From: Pohlia nutans
Taxonomy: Eukaryota; Streptophyta; Bryopsida; Bryales; Mniaceae
Assembly (NCBI GenBank): GCA_022496805.1
Contig: CM040087.1
Coordinates: 28,544,253 to 28,608,252 of the forward strand
Length of the DNA stretch: 64,000 bases
Direction of reading: 5' to 3'
In this document: piece after piece, positions 1-10,854 of the stretch
Layout: each line of letters opens with the position of its first letter
How positions within the stretch are numbered: the stretch's first letter is position 1
The notes under the pieces: generated by a model
What the model was told of the DNA's origin: nothing
Seen by the model: only the letters and a program-made list of their open reading frames with translations
Databases searched by the model: none
Position numbers and translations under genes: made by a program

Positions 1-481
1 ACTTTTTTGGTTGAGTTTTTAAGCCTTAAAAACCTTAACCATGTAGGATTGCAATTTAAGCTAAAAATTGACTGATGAATGACATTTCCCACGCGGTTCG
101 ATGTGTGGGATGAGTTCTGTCCATCATCCTGAACGGTCATAGGTCTTGACAAGCACGGTGATACGGCCGTTAACGAACCCGTGACCTTGTAGAACACGAA
201 ACATGCCCTCGAGCAGAGAATGCTTGAGAACTCCTGAGTGAGTACCGGGATGTCGGCAATGTATGCAGAAGTCAACCCCAATTCTTGCCTTCAATGCCAA
301 GCAACAGACTTCACCAGACCATCGACTTCGTAGAATTTTCTATAAAGAATTGCTACCAAATCACATCAGAGCAAGACCGTGTTGTGGATTGAGACTTGTA
401 CACTCGATCGATCGAGTACATTTTGCAGACCAGGTTTTTCTAGTAGAATTCGGCTGCATTTTGAGCTAGAAATCAACGTCA
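1..481. other. 5' flank, no gene recognised
   Basis: No convincing coding exon is seen here. The stretch probably holds the upstream region of the methyltransferase gene that starts at 482. A 68-codon open frame at 263-469 has no recognisable motif and was not called. Confidence 0.4.
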
Positions 482-1078
482 ATGGCGATGGTTTCATCGA
501 AGCCTGCTTGCAGCGAGAGTGATCATCGACACATGTTCAGCAACGGATTCGTGGAGCGTCACGACCTGGAGCAGTATTTCTGGACGACCACGACGGTACA
601 CAAACTACGGCGTGCGCTTGACCCCGAGCACCTCTGCTGCCTCGCCACGCCATCGCTGGCACACGCATTCCACGTCGAGGATCCGGCGCAGGAAGTGCGG
701 TTGCTCGACATCGACACGCGATTCTCGTACCTGCCAGGGTTTCGGTTCTGGGACATCCGCCACCCGGACACGTCGGTCCTGGCTTTGAATTCCACGTTCC
801 GGGTGGTGGTGTTCGATCCCCCGTTTTTTTACATCCCCATGGACGCGCTGCACCGCGCGGTGCTGGCGGTTTGCAAGGGCGACACCACCACCAAGCTGCT
901 CATCGGGTTTCTGGTCCGTGAGCAGGCCAGCTTGCTAGCCGTGTTCAAGGAGTTTGGACTTACGAGGACCAAGTTCGTGCTGGAATACGCCACCGTGAAA
1001 TCCAACAAGTGGCGCAACTATGCCTTGTACAGCAATGTCGATCTGCCTGGCATCAAACGCATTCGCTCCAAGGCGTGA
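482..1078 (+). CDS. N6-adenine-type methyltransferase (EEF1AKMT1/N6-Mlase family)
   Basis: A 198-residue intronless protein resembling the N6-adenine Mlase family (PF10237 type), whose members include eEF1A lysine methyltransferase EFM5/EEF1AKMT1 and the core of ZCCHC4. Seen in the sequence: an N-terminal QYFWTTTTV block, like the QFWYS-type start of the family fold; a LATPSLAHAF strand-helix; LLDIDTRFSYLPGFRFWDI, matching the family's FDxDxRF...F..YD region; and the catalytic DPPF motif in VVVFDPPFF, the (D/N)PP(Y/F) motif IV of amino-methyltransferases. The C-terminal SNKWRNYALYSNVD matches the family's NEFRCYxNYD ending. Length is close to EEF1AKMT1 (about 214 residues). Codons are GC-rich, unlike the AT-rich flanks. 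The substrate (eEF1A lysine, or RNA/DNA adenine) cannot be told from sequence. The ATG at 485 (second codon is Met-like context MAM) is a possible alternative start. Confidence 0.75.
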   Translation: MAMVSSKPACSESDHRHMFSNGFVERHDLEQYFWTTTTVHKLRRALDPEHLCCLATPSLAHAFHVEDPAQEVRLLDIDTRFSYLPGFRFWDIRHPDTSVLALNSTFRVVVFDPPFFYIPMDALHRAVLAVCKGDTTTKLLIGFLVREQASLLAVFKEFGLTRTKFVLEYATVKSNKWRNYALYSNVDLPGIKRIRSKA

Positions 1079-1130
1079 AATTTCACTGCTACACACTTTT
1101 CAGTGCCTAACTTCACTGGAAACTTTGATC

Positions 1131-1367
1131 AGTTTAGCCCCGGCTAAACTGACGTAGTTTAGCCCCCTCTTTAGCCTTCCTTAGCAAGTCTATGTGAAAA
1201 ATGGGGGGCTAAATTTTTAGCCCCTTTTTTACCATTAGGTTAAAACACAAATTAACCGGGGCTAAAAAGGATGGTTGATGAGGAATTGTAGAGAGATTCG
1301 GGTTTAGCCGGGGCTAAACGTTGTGGTTTAACCCCACAGCCGTTGTAGCCTGGGGCTAAAAGTTCGA
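1131..1367. repeat. Inverted-repeat element with TTAGCCCC ends
   Basis: The segment opens with TTTAGCCCCGGCTAAA and closes with GCCTGGGGCTAAA, with further inverted TTTAGCCGGGGCTAAA and TTAGCCCC words inside. This looks like a small MITE or a relic. The possible target duplication AGT is weak, so the superfamily is not assigned. Confidence 0.4.
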
Positions 1368-2293
1368 AAGCTTCCAGTGCTTGCTCGATCATGGACATTC
1401 TTGGATTTACCGGATGATATATATACAGGCCTCTATGCCTTCCGCTTCTCACAACCACCGAAAGGAGTCGATTTCAATCAGTGCAAGATATGTTCCTATC
1501 GATTGCACGAAGGACTGCACTTCAATCTTCTTGGTGGTGTCAATTTGAGGTCAGTTCAATCTTGTTCATCAATGGAACAATGACGTGTCCAGGAGTTCAC
1601 CAGGGTTTCATAGTCTCACGTTTCCCTACGAATCTCAACATTTGTCACCTCTTTTTAAGCAGGTTGATTCGAATATATGTCTTATTTTGAACATTAGTAG
1701 GCAAAGTGAAACTCAGAAGGGAATACACAGAGAATGGCATATGAGACTCTTGTGATTTGGGTGTAGCTCTCCAGAGTCTGTGTGGAAAGGATTTGAAGAC
1801 GGTTACTCCCTTTTCACACTCCCTTAAAAGCTGCCAAATTTTAGAGCGTTTGCACTTTAGAGCCTTTGCATTTTAGAGGAGGTTGCCGTTTGCCGGATCG
1901 AGGCAGAGATAGAATCAATGAGAGACTCTTTAAGTTACATGTGAATTTGGGGCAGGGAATTTGAGGTTCTAACTTAGAGAGAGTCACTTAGGAGAGAATT
2001 GACATAAATTATGTAGTATCTTTACTACATAAATAAAATTATTATATTATACAGTATCTTTACGAGACTCTGCCACCCCTGTACTTGAACAACAGCATGT
2101 ACATGGGCACCAGCAGGTATCTTGAAGTAGACTCTCAATTTTTTGGGAAGGGCAATATGTATAGGGCGGCACTAGGCCATTCAGTCACCGACGGCTTTCT
2201 CACGTGCAAGATACCGTATATCATGATGCACAAGTACTTGAGCTCGGCTCTGCCATGTCACCCCCTACTGTGTTTCTTCTGTACTGCAAATAA
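1368..2293. other. Intergenic, nothing recognised
   Basis: No gene or clear repeat was recognised. Only short uncharacterised frames occur. Confidence 0.35.
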
Positions 2294-3033
2294 GGGGCGG
2301 TTTACACTACGGACCAAAAATTCGTCCCATGGAGCTTTAAGATTTGTAATTGGCTCCATCAACTCGTCCCGGGATGACTTGGGTTTACACTAAGGTAGAG
2401 GACCCAATTCCCGTCCGAATTTCAGGTTCAACAAGTTTTGTTTCTGGAGTGGCTATCAAAATGATTCAGAAATATGTGCAGAGTTTGTACAAGCCCAATC
2501 CAACTTGAACCATATTTTTCAGACTATTATTGAATTACTTATGAATTTTTGAAGTTAGAGATGTAGAGGTGCCAAAAACCGTCCACCCCTAAAATGTTCA
2601 TACTGGCTACATGAGAATTTCGAGGTCTAACCTAAAATGTACGCCGTGTCACTGGTTGGGAATTGAACCCGGTTGGAAATTGGGTCCTCTACCTTACAAG
2701 GAAGAAAGAAAAGTGACCAAAAGAGTTGAGGTCCTCCAAAAGCCTAAAAATAGGCCTAGTGGATTTTGTTGAAGGGCCCCCGGATTTTGTGGTGAGAGAG
2801 GTAAAAAGGGTTCTCTCATTGCCAAACGGCGAGGAGACCATGGGCTTAAAATGCCATTTTTTTCTTTTTTTAAGTCTTGGTCCAAGTTCGGTTTATACTT
2901 AGTGAGAGGCCCAAGGGCTTTAAAAATTACATTTTTTTGAAGTGTGACCATGCAAGTGTGACCATGAAGTGTGACCATGGAATCAATCCATTTTCCTTAG
3001 TCATGGCTCTTGGTCCGTAGTGTAAACCACCCC
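2294..3033. mobile_element. PIF/Harbinger-like MITE, interrupted by a second MITE
   Basis: The ends are inverted: left GGGGCGGTTTACACTACGG, right CCGTAGTGTAAACCACCCC. Both sides carry TAA (2291-2293 and 3034-3036), the 3-bp TWA target duplication typical of PIF/Harbinger. Without the nested element (2393-2694 plus TA) the MITE is about 436 bp. There is no coding capacity. Related copies lie at 8795-9669 and 16882-17348. Confidence 0.75.
2393..2694. mobile_element. TA-flanked (Tc1/mariner, Stowaway-like) MITE, copy 1
   Basis: The element is 302 bp with inverted ends AGGTAGAGGACCCAATT / AATTGGGTCCTCTACCT and is flanked by TA on both sides. It sits inside the PIF-like MITE at 2294-3033, so it is the younger insertion. 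A second copy in opposite orientation is at 3904-4204. Confidence 0.8.
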
Positions 3034-3427
3034 TAAAGCCCGGTTTGTATGACCAAAAATCCAAAGAAATAGTTGCATTCTATTGGCTCTTTATTGATTT
3101 TGGGTTTCATATGAGCAAAGAGAGAGTTGAGTGATGTCAATTTGAAGTTTTGTATTGCTTTGGTACAAAAGGAAAGCTATTTTAGGAGGTTGTAAAGAGT
3201 AAAAAAAATTCAAAGTCCTGACTTTGTTTAAAAGTTCAAAAGATGAAGAGCTTCTCACTTGTTGTGCTCTTGTGTCTCCTCTTTTCGTTTGTGTTGTCCT
3301 AAATAAGGTCCAACTGACCATTTTCTTTTTAGCAAACAGATAGAAATTCCGGACCTCTTTTGAGTTCGTAATGTCAATGACTCAGTGCCCATTTTCTTTT
3401 TAGCATTAGTGACTGAATGATATCTTG
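3034..3427. other. Intergenic, AT-rich
   Basis: No gene recognised between the MITEs. Confidence 0.3.
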
Positions 3428-3763
3428 CACTATAACAAAACATGGTAAAACAAAAACTGCACTCAAAATTGATTGCGGTTCTTTTTGCCACGTTTTTGTG
3501 CATGCTCACTACGCGCGCAATCACTGTTTTTTGCAATTTCCGACTGCAATTTTTGAAATTTTGGAGCGTTTAATATAGCAATGGAAAGATATTTTCAATC
3601 ATTTTCCAATGGTATATTACACGCGCCAAATTTTAAAAATTGTAGTCAAAAATTGCAAAAAAACTAACTCCCCACTATGCGTGCATGCACAAAAACATGG
3701 CAAAAAGAACCGTACCGATAGTCGATTTTGAGTGGTCTTTTTTAACCATGTTTGGTTATAGTG
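3428..3763. mobile_element. Miniature CACTA-like element
   Basis: A 336-bp element beginning CACTATAACAAAACATGG and ending CCATGTTTGGTTATAGTG, flanked by TTG on both sides (3425-3427, 3764-3766). CACTA-type ends with a 3-bp target duplication fit the CACTA (En/Spm) superfamily. The inverted repeat extends about 80 bp inward from each end with mismatches. Non-coding. Confidence 0.7.
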
Positions 3764-3903
3764 TTGACAAATCCACCCTTGCCACCTAAATTCTTTAATC
3801 AAATATTGGAGTTAGATCCTTAATTCCAGAATTTTGAACTTCAAGTGCATTTTCACTTCAATGAGATAAAAACAATGTGATTCGAAGATGTCAAGTGCAT
3901 TTA

Positions 3904-4204
3904 AGGTAGAGGACCCAATTTCCAACCGGGTCCAATTTCCAACCACTGACAGGGCGTACATTTTAGGTCAGACCTCGAAATTCTCATGTAGCCAGTGTGA
4001 ATATTTTAGGGATGGACGGGTTTTGGTACCTCTACATCTCTAACTTCAAAAATTCATAAGTAATTCAATAATAGTCTGAAAATATGGTTCAAGTTGGATT
4101 GGTTTTGTACAAACTCTGCACATATTTCTGAATCATTTTGATAGCCACTCCAGAAACAAAACTTGTTGAATCTGAAATTCGGATGGAAATTGGGTCCGCT
4201 ACCT
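3904..4204. mobile_element. TA-flanked MITE, copy 2 (inverted relative to copy 1)
   Basis: 301 bp, flanked by TA (3902-3903, 4205-4206). The sequence is the reverse complement of the 2393-2694 element with scattered differences, so the pair forms a large interrupted inverted repeat. Confidence 0.8.
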
Positions 4205-4340
4205 TAACGTTCAAACTTTTTCAATGAAAGGATAACTCTGTTGAAGTAATATTTATCGCTCCTCATCCTGTGTAAGGATAATTCATCCAGGGATTATTTT
4301 GAACGCAAAGGACCTAAGTTCAAGTGGAAGATAAGCATTA

Positions 4341-4757
4341 AGGTGGTTACCCCATTCCCAACTGAATAAGAAATACGGATATGATGCATTGGTATTATTT
4401 AGTATTATGATTTTTTAGAGGTAGGCAAGAAGAAATAGATTCCAACACAAGTTGAAACATAATTTTTGGATGAAGAATGAATTAGTTATAAATTATCAAA
4501 GTTGAAGTATGACGCATCCCATTCACGTCATATAGGTACACCTCTTTCTGTCTAAAGAAGATTTGTATTGCACACACTAAAGATGCTTAAACCAACAATA
4601 AAGAATCCATAACCACACTTACATATACTAAAACCAACAAGAGAGAACCCATTACCAACTGTAACTCATGCTACACCCAACATCATTACAGCATTGATTG
4701 CGAATAATGCCCCTAGCTGTTGGTGAAAGGAGCCAGTTGGTAATGGGGTAACCACCT
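4341..4757. mobile_element. TA-flanked MITE of a second family
   Basis: 417 bp with inverted ends AGGTGGTTACCCCATT / AATGGGGTAACCACCT and TA on both sides. It begins with the same AGGT as the 2393-2694 family but differs inside. Non-coding. Confidence 0.75.
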
Positions 4758-5742
4758 TAGACCATTCATTAGCTTCTCTAATTGTTGCCTTCTCTCTAAC
4801 TGAATGATGTGGATTATTCCACATGACATCAATTGCTATGGGGCAGGTGGCATCAAGTAAGAGCAACTAATCATGGTGAACAATAATCAAAAGCACTCAC
4901 TTAATTACAATTCAACAGTGTCCTGTAATTACTTATTTGATTCAATAGCCCATTCAATTACAAATCACTGGTCACTCCATTTATAAAGGTCAATAAAAGG
5001 CAGCCTTCTTGAAGACTTCTAAATGTTATGTACCTTAATGAAATTTATTCATATCTCATTTGCAAAAACTTCAAATCACAAAAAAATAATTGGAAATGGA
5101 AGATGACTTGACCTTTTAACTTTTATTAGTTGAAAACATTTCAGAATAATATCACTTTCTATGCTCAATTGTGCACCAAAATTTTCTAAAAATACAACTT
5201 TTCTTTGTATATCAACTTCATTTTTGTGATTCATCAAACATTTTGTTAAACATCTTTGAATTTAGTCCATCGTTGGTAGTAATAACCACTCCACACTTGT
5301 CTCAGGTTATAGGATGGGGCCAGTTGGTTGCTACAAATTTCCTGCCTATGATAACTCACCAGTAGCACCAAGTCATTCATATCATAGAAATGCTTACACG
5401 GACCCCACGGGAATCAAACCCAGACCACTTCACTGCAACATCTCATTTCACAAACAACCAACCATTGAAGTAGTGACTTGGCGACCACACTCTCATACCA
5501 ACTACATTTATACCCCAAACAAAGCTTGGTTTTCTCATGTTTAGTTAGTTTAGTTTATGATTTACGGTTTCCTTTAGAGTGTTTATTCCTGAAAGGGGAG
5601 AGTAGTTTAACACCATTAACCCTTTGTCCTGTGGGCACTGAATTAGTGGCTAAACGAACAGACACTTTATTCACGCCGGCCCATTATAGGGACTGGAGTT
5701 CTTATCTATCTATCTATCTCCATTGTTGTTTCTCATCTTTAA
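4758..5742. other. Intergenic; possible degenerate tRNA-derived SINE near 5270-5440
   Basis: No gene recognised. On the minus strand near 5400-5440 a GGTTTGATTCC word resembles a pol III B box (GGTTCGANTCC). This is weak evidence for a SINE relic. Confidence 0.25.
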
Positions 5743-6284
5743 CCCCTAAGCTCCCAAGCGACCATTTTCTGGTCGCTGCCCGGAAAAAACGGGCTGCCCG
5801 GAACAAAATAATAATTTTTTGAAAAAATAAAAAATATTTTAAAATACTACATCAAGTCTACTTTCCAACCCAATTTGAATTATGGCAATCCGAGTTAAAC
5901 TCCACCCGGGAGAATTTTTCAAAGTAGATCACCTCAACATTGTCTTAGTGTTACAAAATTTGCTATTTGGAGAAAGTAATGATGATTCCTCCATCGTTTC
6001 TCTTGCTTTTTTGAAGTTTACAATAGATAGCCCAACTTTAACCAATTGTACTAAATTTTGAACTCTAAAATTGAAAATTATAATTTATACAAATTTTCGA
6101 AGGTTAATGCTTTTAAATTCATTAAAAAATGATCTAAAGATTATTTTGGAAGTTTGACCGTACGGATAATTTGTAAAGATGATACTCTATATTTTGTCTA
6201 TTGAACCAACCTTCATCAAATATATGGAAGGCACATATTATAACACATCTATGTTTTGTCCAATACCCCTCGGGCTTTTAGGGG
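5743..6284. mobile_element. TTAA-flanked non-autonomous element f
   Basis: The left end is CCCCTAAGCTCCC, the right end GGGCTTTTAGGGG, with TTAA on both sides (5739-5742 and 6285-6288). The interior is AT-rich and carries the family word ACCGTACGGAT near 6155-6170. The right-hand TTAA is the same four bases that begin the next element. TTAA duplication with CCC-starting ends is the signature of piggyBac-type insertion, but no transposase is present. Confidence 0.6.
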
Positions 6285-6288
6285 TTAA

Positions 6289-6863
6289 CCCCTAAAGGAC
6301 CGGGGGTGTTTTTAGCTTAGCTCTTGTTTTCTTGACTAGCTCTTATGACAAGCTCAATTCCTCATTGGTGTGGGATAATTTTGACGATCGGCACCGTTGA
6401 AATTAAAGAAGACTTACATAGCTTTTGTATGAAAAAAAGATCAACAAAATTGCACAATTTTTGAGAAAATGCCACCGTTAAGAAGATTGATGGAACTTGT
6501 TCAGGGTATTTTGTACACATGCTGAAATCGGATTGATCAAAAGTGCTCTCAAAAATCTGAAATTTTTACTGCGAGTAGAAATCATCATTTTAAAAATGTG
6601 GAAAAAATTTCAAGTGATTTGGAGGTGCGAGGAAGAAGATATGAGGGTTTGAAGTGACGCCTAAATACCCACCGTGCAACTCAAAAAAATCACCAAAAAT
6701 TGCACACTTCATGAAATTTCAATCAAGAAGTACTCACGGATTCAGCTCTTAAAAAGAACTAGGGTCTTTTTGTTGCTCACTTTACAATTCACAGTCCAAC
6801 AACTCGAAATTCTTTACTTTCTAGTTCCAGAAGCCACGTGGTGGCCTCGTGGTCCTTTAGGGG
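6289..6863. mobile_element. TTAA-flanked non-autonomous element a
   Basis: The ends CCCCTAAAGGACC / GGTCCTTTAGGGG form a perfect 13-bp inverted repeat flanked by TTAA (6285-6288, 6864-6867). It shares its left TTAA with element f. Non-coding, about 575 bp. Confidence 0.65.
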
Positions 6864-7229
6864 TTAACACTCATTCTAACCCATATTTTTAAAAATAATC
6901 ATTTTTTGGCATAAAATATTGAGGTATGGTTTTTATTGTTTTGACAAATTCGTTATGTAAGAGGATCTACATTCAACTTCCAAGAAAATGATTAGAAAAT
7001 TCCCATTTCTAGTCCAACCCAACAATTGAAATGACTCTTCAGATTATTCTTTTGTCAATTGACAACACTAACAAGAAAACAGTAAATGACCAAATGAATA
7101 TCGTAGTGACTAGTATTAATAGAGAAATTAGAGTTGCGTTGTTTTTCATATAAATAATGATGGTTAAATTTATATTAAATTTGAAAATTCTGAAGGTAGT
7201 TGAGTTAACCAAAACAGATGAGGAGTTTT

Positions 7230-7480
7230 CTCTATAATTTTTTTTTTACAATCGTTGTTATTGAATAGTTCCCATGGTCGGGAGTCTTGGCTTGGGGGAG
7301 TGGGTGGGAACTCTCCTTTAGCATTGAGGAGGTCACGAGTCCCACACCTCATGGTAGCACAGGATCTTGCTTCAAAATATTCCTCAACTCACCATAAACT
7401 AGTTTTGCTGTTTGTTTCATATGAAAATAAGTTGAAGGTGAATATGAGGTGAGTTTTCACTGTGAGACACTTTTTTCGGT
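7230..7480 (+). repeat. tRNA-derived SINE-like fragment
   Basis: A possible pol III A box (TGGCTTGGGGGAGTGGG) is followed about 35 bp later by GGTCACGAGTCCC, near the B-box consensus. Downstream, a segment around CACCATAAACTAGTTTTG recurs in related form near 39320 and 24555, which suggests a dispersed family. Confidence 0.4.
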
Positions 7481-7669
7481 TAATCTTGGAGTATGCTAAA
7501 ATGATGCACTAGTTTCTTGAGTTTCTTTTCATTTTAAATTCTTTTTGTGAGGGAAAATTCCAATTTTTCCTTCGTTCTAATTATAGCCTTCACTGTTTAT
7601 GTAGAAAGGCTAATTTTTTATTTTAAATAACTTGATTTCTTGATGTTTTGAATTTTCTTAGGACAAACA

Positions 7670-8449
7670 CACTGACTCACAAAAGTTGTGGGCCGCTCTA
7701 AAAATTGCTCTCATAAATTGAGAAATTAAAATTATGAAATGAAATTTGGACATGTTGTAGTACATAAGGGAATCTACCTTCACGTGAAATTTCACTTAAA
7801 ATAGACTATTTTTAGACCCATTATTATTTGAATGAAATTTCCATGGAAAAAAAAACTTTTTGTGAAAAGTCAAAATGTCACATTTCTTTTTATAGGAAGA
7901 ATGTACATCTTGACTTGAGTCACATGTTAAAGTTTCATGAATTTTGGAGTTTTTATTCATTGAGATCTTATTGATTGAAAAATGACCCCAAAATTTTGAA
8001 ATTTTTATTTTTCACTCCATAAATTGCAAAAAAATAAAATAATAATGCACAATCACATCAAATAACTATGTGTATTTTTATTTTATTTTTTGCAATTTAT
8101 GGAGTGAAAAATAAAAATTTCAAAATTTTGGGGTCATTTTTCAATCAATAAGATCTCAATGAATAAAAACTCCAAAATTCATGAAACTTTAACATGTGAC
8201 TCAAGTCAAGATGTACATTCTTCCTATAAAAAGAAATGTGACATTTTGACTTTTCACAAAAAGTTTTTTTTTCCATGGAAATTTCATTCAAATAATAATG
8301 GGTCTAAAAATAGTCTATTTTAAGTGAAATTTCACGTGAAGGTAGATTCCCTTATGTACTACAACATGTCCAAATTTCACTTCATAATTTTAATTTCTCA
8401 ATTTATGAGAGCAATTTTTAGGGCGGCCCACAACTTTTGTGAGTCACTG
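7670..8449. mobile_element. 780-bp foldback element: near-perfect 370-bp inverted repeat
   Basis: The left arm 7670-8040 and right arm 8080-8449 are reverse complements with only a few mismatches, around a 39-nt loop. The outer end on the right reads CAGTGACTCACAAAAGTTG inward and is followed by TA, as in Tc1/mariner ends (CAGTG next to a TA target). The left end has CACTGACTC and the TA is not preserved. There is no ORF. A transcript would form a very long hairpin, a plausible small-RNA source. Confidence 0.8.
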
Positions 8450-8794
8450 TATGTGCATCATTCATTTCTTTAAGGTCTAATAAAATGTTCTATTTTTCCA
8501 CCTTCAAGTTTCCAATTTGTAAAATCCCACTAGATAATGATTTGCAATTTTTTGATTTTTGTATTTTCATTTTCCAATTTTTTTCATTACTCTATTTACT
8601 CAACATTTTTTTTTGGTTTTAAATTTTTTAATATATTTGAAATTTTGAAAATTTAAAATTTGTAGTATTTAGATTTTTTTCTTTAGTGTTTTAAAAGGGT
8701 TTTAGGATTCCATATTTATTTGAATTAAAGTAGGAATTATAATCTTGATTTTGGAATTTGGGGTATTTGTTAGTGCCTTCAAGACCAATAATAG
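8450..8794. other. AT-rich intergenic
   Basis: T-rich sequence with no gene or repeat recognised. Confidence 0.3.
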
Positions 8795-9669
8795 GCGATT
8801 TACACTAAGGACCAAAAAGTCATCTCATGTACCTCTAAAATTTGTGATTGTGTCAACGAACTCTTTACAAGATGACTTGGGCTCGGGGAAGTCACTTCCA
8901 AATATTACGTAACAACGTGCGAACAAGTGATTTTCAACCCCTATATACTTTTTTAAAAAGTTTGATTTGGCTTCAAATTTTCTAGTGTGGTCACATAATC
9001 ATTGTATCTTTTATTTTAGAAAACCCTTACTTCAATTGAATTCAGAATCAATTCTAAAAACACGATCGAAACTAGCTCTAAAATACAAAAAATAGTTGCA
9101 TAGTGTATTTGTTTACTTCAAAAATTTGTAAGAAATTAATTTGAACAAAGAAAATTCCCAAAATTTCACAATATAAACTTTCAACATAAAGAAACATCCC
9201 ATAAAATTTTCAAGTTTTTTGATTGATTTTTTATAATGTAATATAGGGGGTCAAAGATTTTTTCACACGTGATACACATAAAACACATTGAGTGAACTCC
9301 CCGGGGACTTGGGTTTACACCACTCCAAAGAAACTGAACTTGGACCATGGTAGTCGAGGTTACCACAAGGATTATAGAAAATAATGTTTTATGGTCTAAG
9401 TTCAGTTTTGATGAGTCAAACAATAATAGTTGGTTGGCCACAAAACCCAGAGACTATATGCATATATTAAAAAATATCATATCATGCTCTTTTTGGTGCA
9501 TAATTACTCTCTCGGTCCAAGTTTGGTTTACACTATAGAAATAACCGGGAATTTCAAGAATTGTGTTTTCATTTCTCTTGATCACAGCTTGTGACTATGA
9601 ACTGTGAGTATGGAATTTTTTTTCATTTTCTTTGGTTACAGCTCTTAGTCCACAGTCTATATGGCCTCT
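8795..9669. mobile_element. PIF/Harbinger-like relic related to 2294-3033
   Basis: The left part (GGCGATTTACACTAAGGACC) and the right part (CTCTTAGTCCACAG...) match the ends of the 2294-3033 element with decay. The interior holds further inverted segments around 9330-9412 (CTGAACTTGGACCAT / ATGGTCTAAGTTCAG), so this is probably a compound or nested relic. Boundaries are approximate. Confidence 0.45.
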
Positions 9670-9779
9670 AAGAGGTAACGACTTGTTTATTTCATTCATC
9701 CAAATGTTTGTAAATTCTTGTGTTAGTTTTCTAACATTTTTACTGTACAAAATTCAAATTTTATTTGTTTCAAATGTTA

Positions 9780-10141
9780 GGGCTGCTTCACACTATGGCT
9801 GTTTAAGTCGAGAGGCCGTGGGATTGAGTGACCAAACTTTGTAAAGAGTTCAAAGAAATCTACTGAAAATAAACAATAAAATGCAGTTTTCATTTTTTAT
9901 AAAAAGAAATCGACGGCCTCTCGACCATAGTTTGGGTTTTCATTCTTGTTCGATCCGAACTTATTTTCGAGAGGCCGTCACTTTGGTCAAAAAGAGATGC
10001 CATGTAAGCATTTTGGAGGGCGACGACCTTTGGACTTTAGCCTCTAGTGTGAAGGGTTGAGAGGTCGAGCTCTTGGTTCTTGCAATCCGATTGGTGGAAA
10101 TCGACCGCCTCTCGACCTTCAACCATAGTGTGAAGCGGCCC
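9780..10141. mobile_element. PIF/Harbinger-like MITE (CTTCACACTATGG family), copy 1
   Basis: 362 bp with inverted ends GGGCTGCTTCACACTATGG / CCATAGTGTGAAGCGGCC and the 3-bp target duplication TTA. The repeated word GTCGAGAGGCCGTC occurs inside in both orientations. Other copies are at 29182-29497 and 38242-38608. Confidence 0.75.
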
Positions 10142-10854
10142 TTATTCTATGTTTTGATTAATTTTATGAGGGTCAAAAATAGAGATACCAACCTCACCAA
10201 CTCTAAAGGCGGGCTTCCATGTGAGCATCGATTCGGTGAATACAACTAAAGGACAAAAAAATGAGGTCCCAACTTCCACCCATGCTTTACAAGCATTGAA
10301 AACGGTTTGTAAAATCACTCACTTCACCATGCCATCGGTAGGCTACGTGGTTGGTTGCTTTATGGAGAATCTCTAATTTTATCTATTGAATTGCTCTACC
10401 AAGAGTGCATGGAAGTGGTTTGTGCTATTTTAAACGGTGAAGAGCTAAATTTTAGAAACACCTTCTCTTGAAATAGAAAAAGAAAAAGTAATGATAATTA
10501 AAAATGAAATAAATAAATATCTGCGACAAATGCCCTGAAGCTCCAAGCCGGCCGGCGGTTGCGAGAGGCAGTGGCCCCAACCGTCCGAGGCCGCCGGCCA
10601 ACTCCTCCAAGGCCAAGGGACAACGCCAATTGTTCTCCTTTTCCACGCCCTTCTGCGGCGTCCCCATTTTAGGGTTCGTCACTCCGTCTGTCCGCCATCG
10701 CCAACCTCGATCATGCCACCGCTCTAAGCTGGCCCGTTCGGCGCTCTCGTAGGGAGCCAGGGTCTGAGGTTTTGCGGTCAGGTTTCAGACGGCTGTGTTT
10801 TTTTTCCAACTCTTTTCAGTCAGTGGAGGGTTTTTGGTCCAGGGTTTTGCGATC
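10142..10854. promoter_or_regulatory. Upstream region of the helicase gene
   Basis: The first half is AT-rich repeat-like sequence (a fragment near 10205 resembles the end of the 33860-34060 MITE). From about 10540 the sequence becomes GC-rich, as expected for the promoter and 5' UTR of the gene starting at 10855. No specific elements can be assigned. Confidence 0.35.

Noticed and set aside
5400..5440. tRNA gene
   Set aside because: Only a B-box-like word is present; no acceptor stem or complete cloverleaf can be drawn. At most a SINE relic.
10795..10854. Upstream extension of the helicase by 20 codons
   Set aside because: The frame begins with GTG, not ATG; the ATG at 10855 is the first proper start and gives a good organellar presequence.
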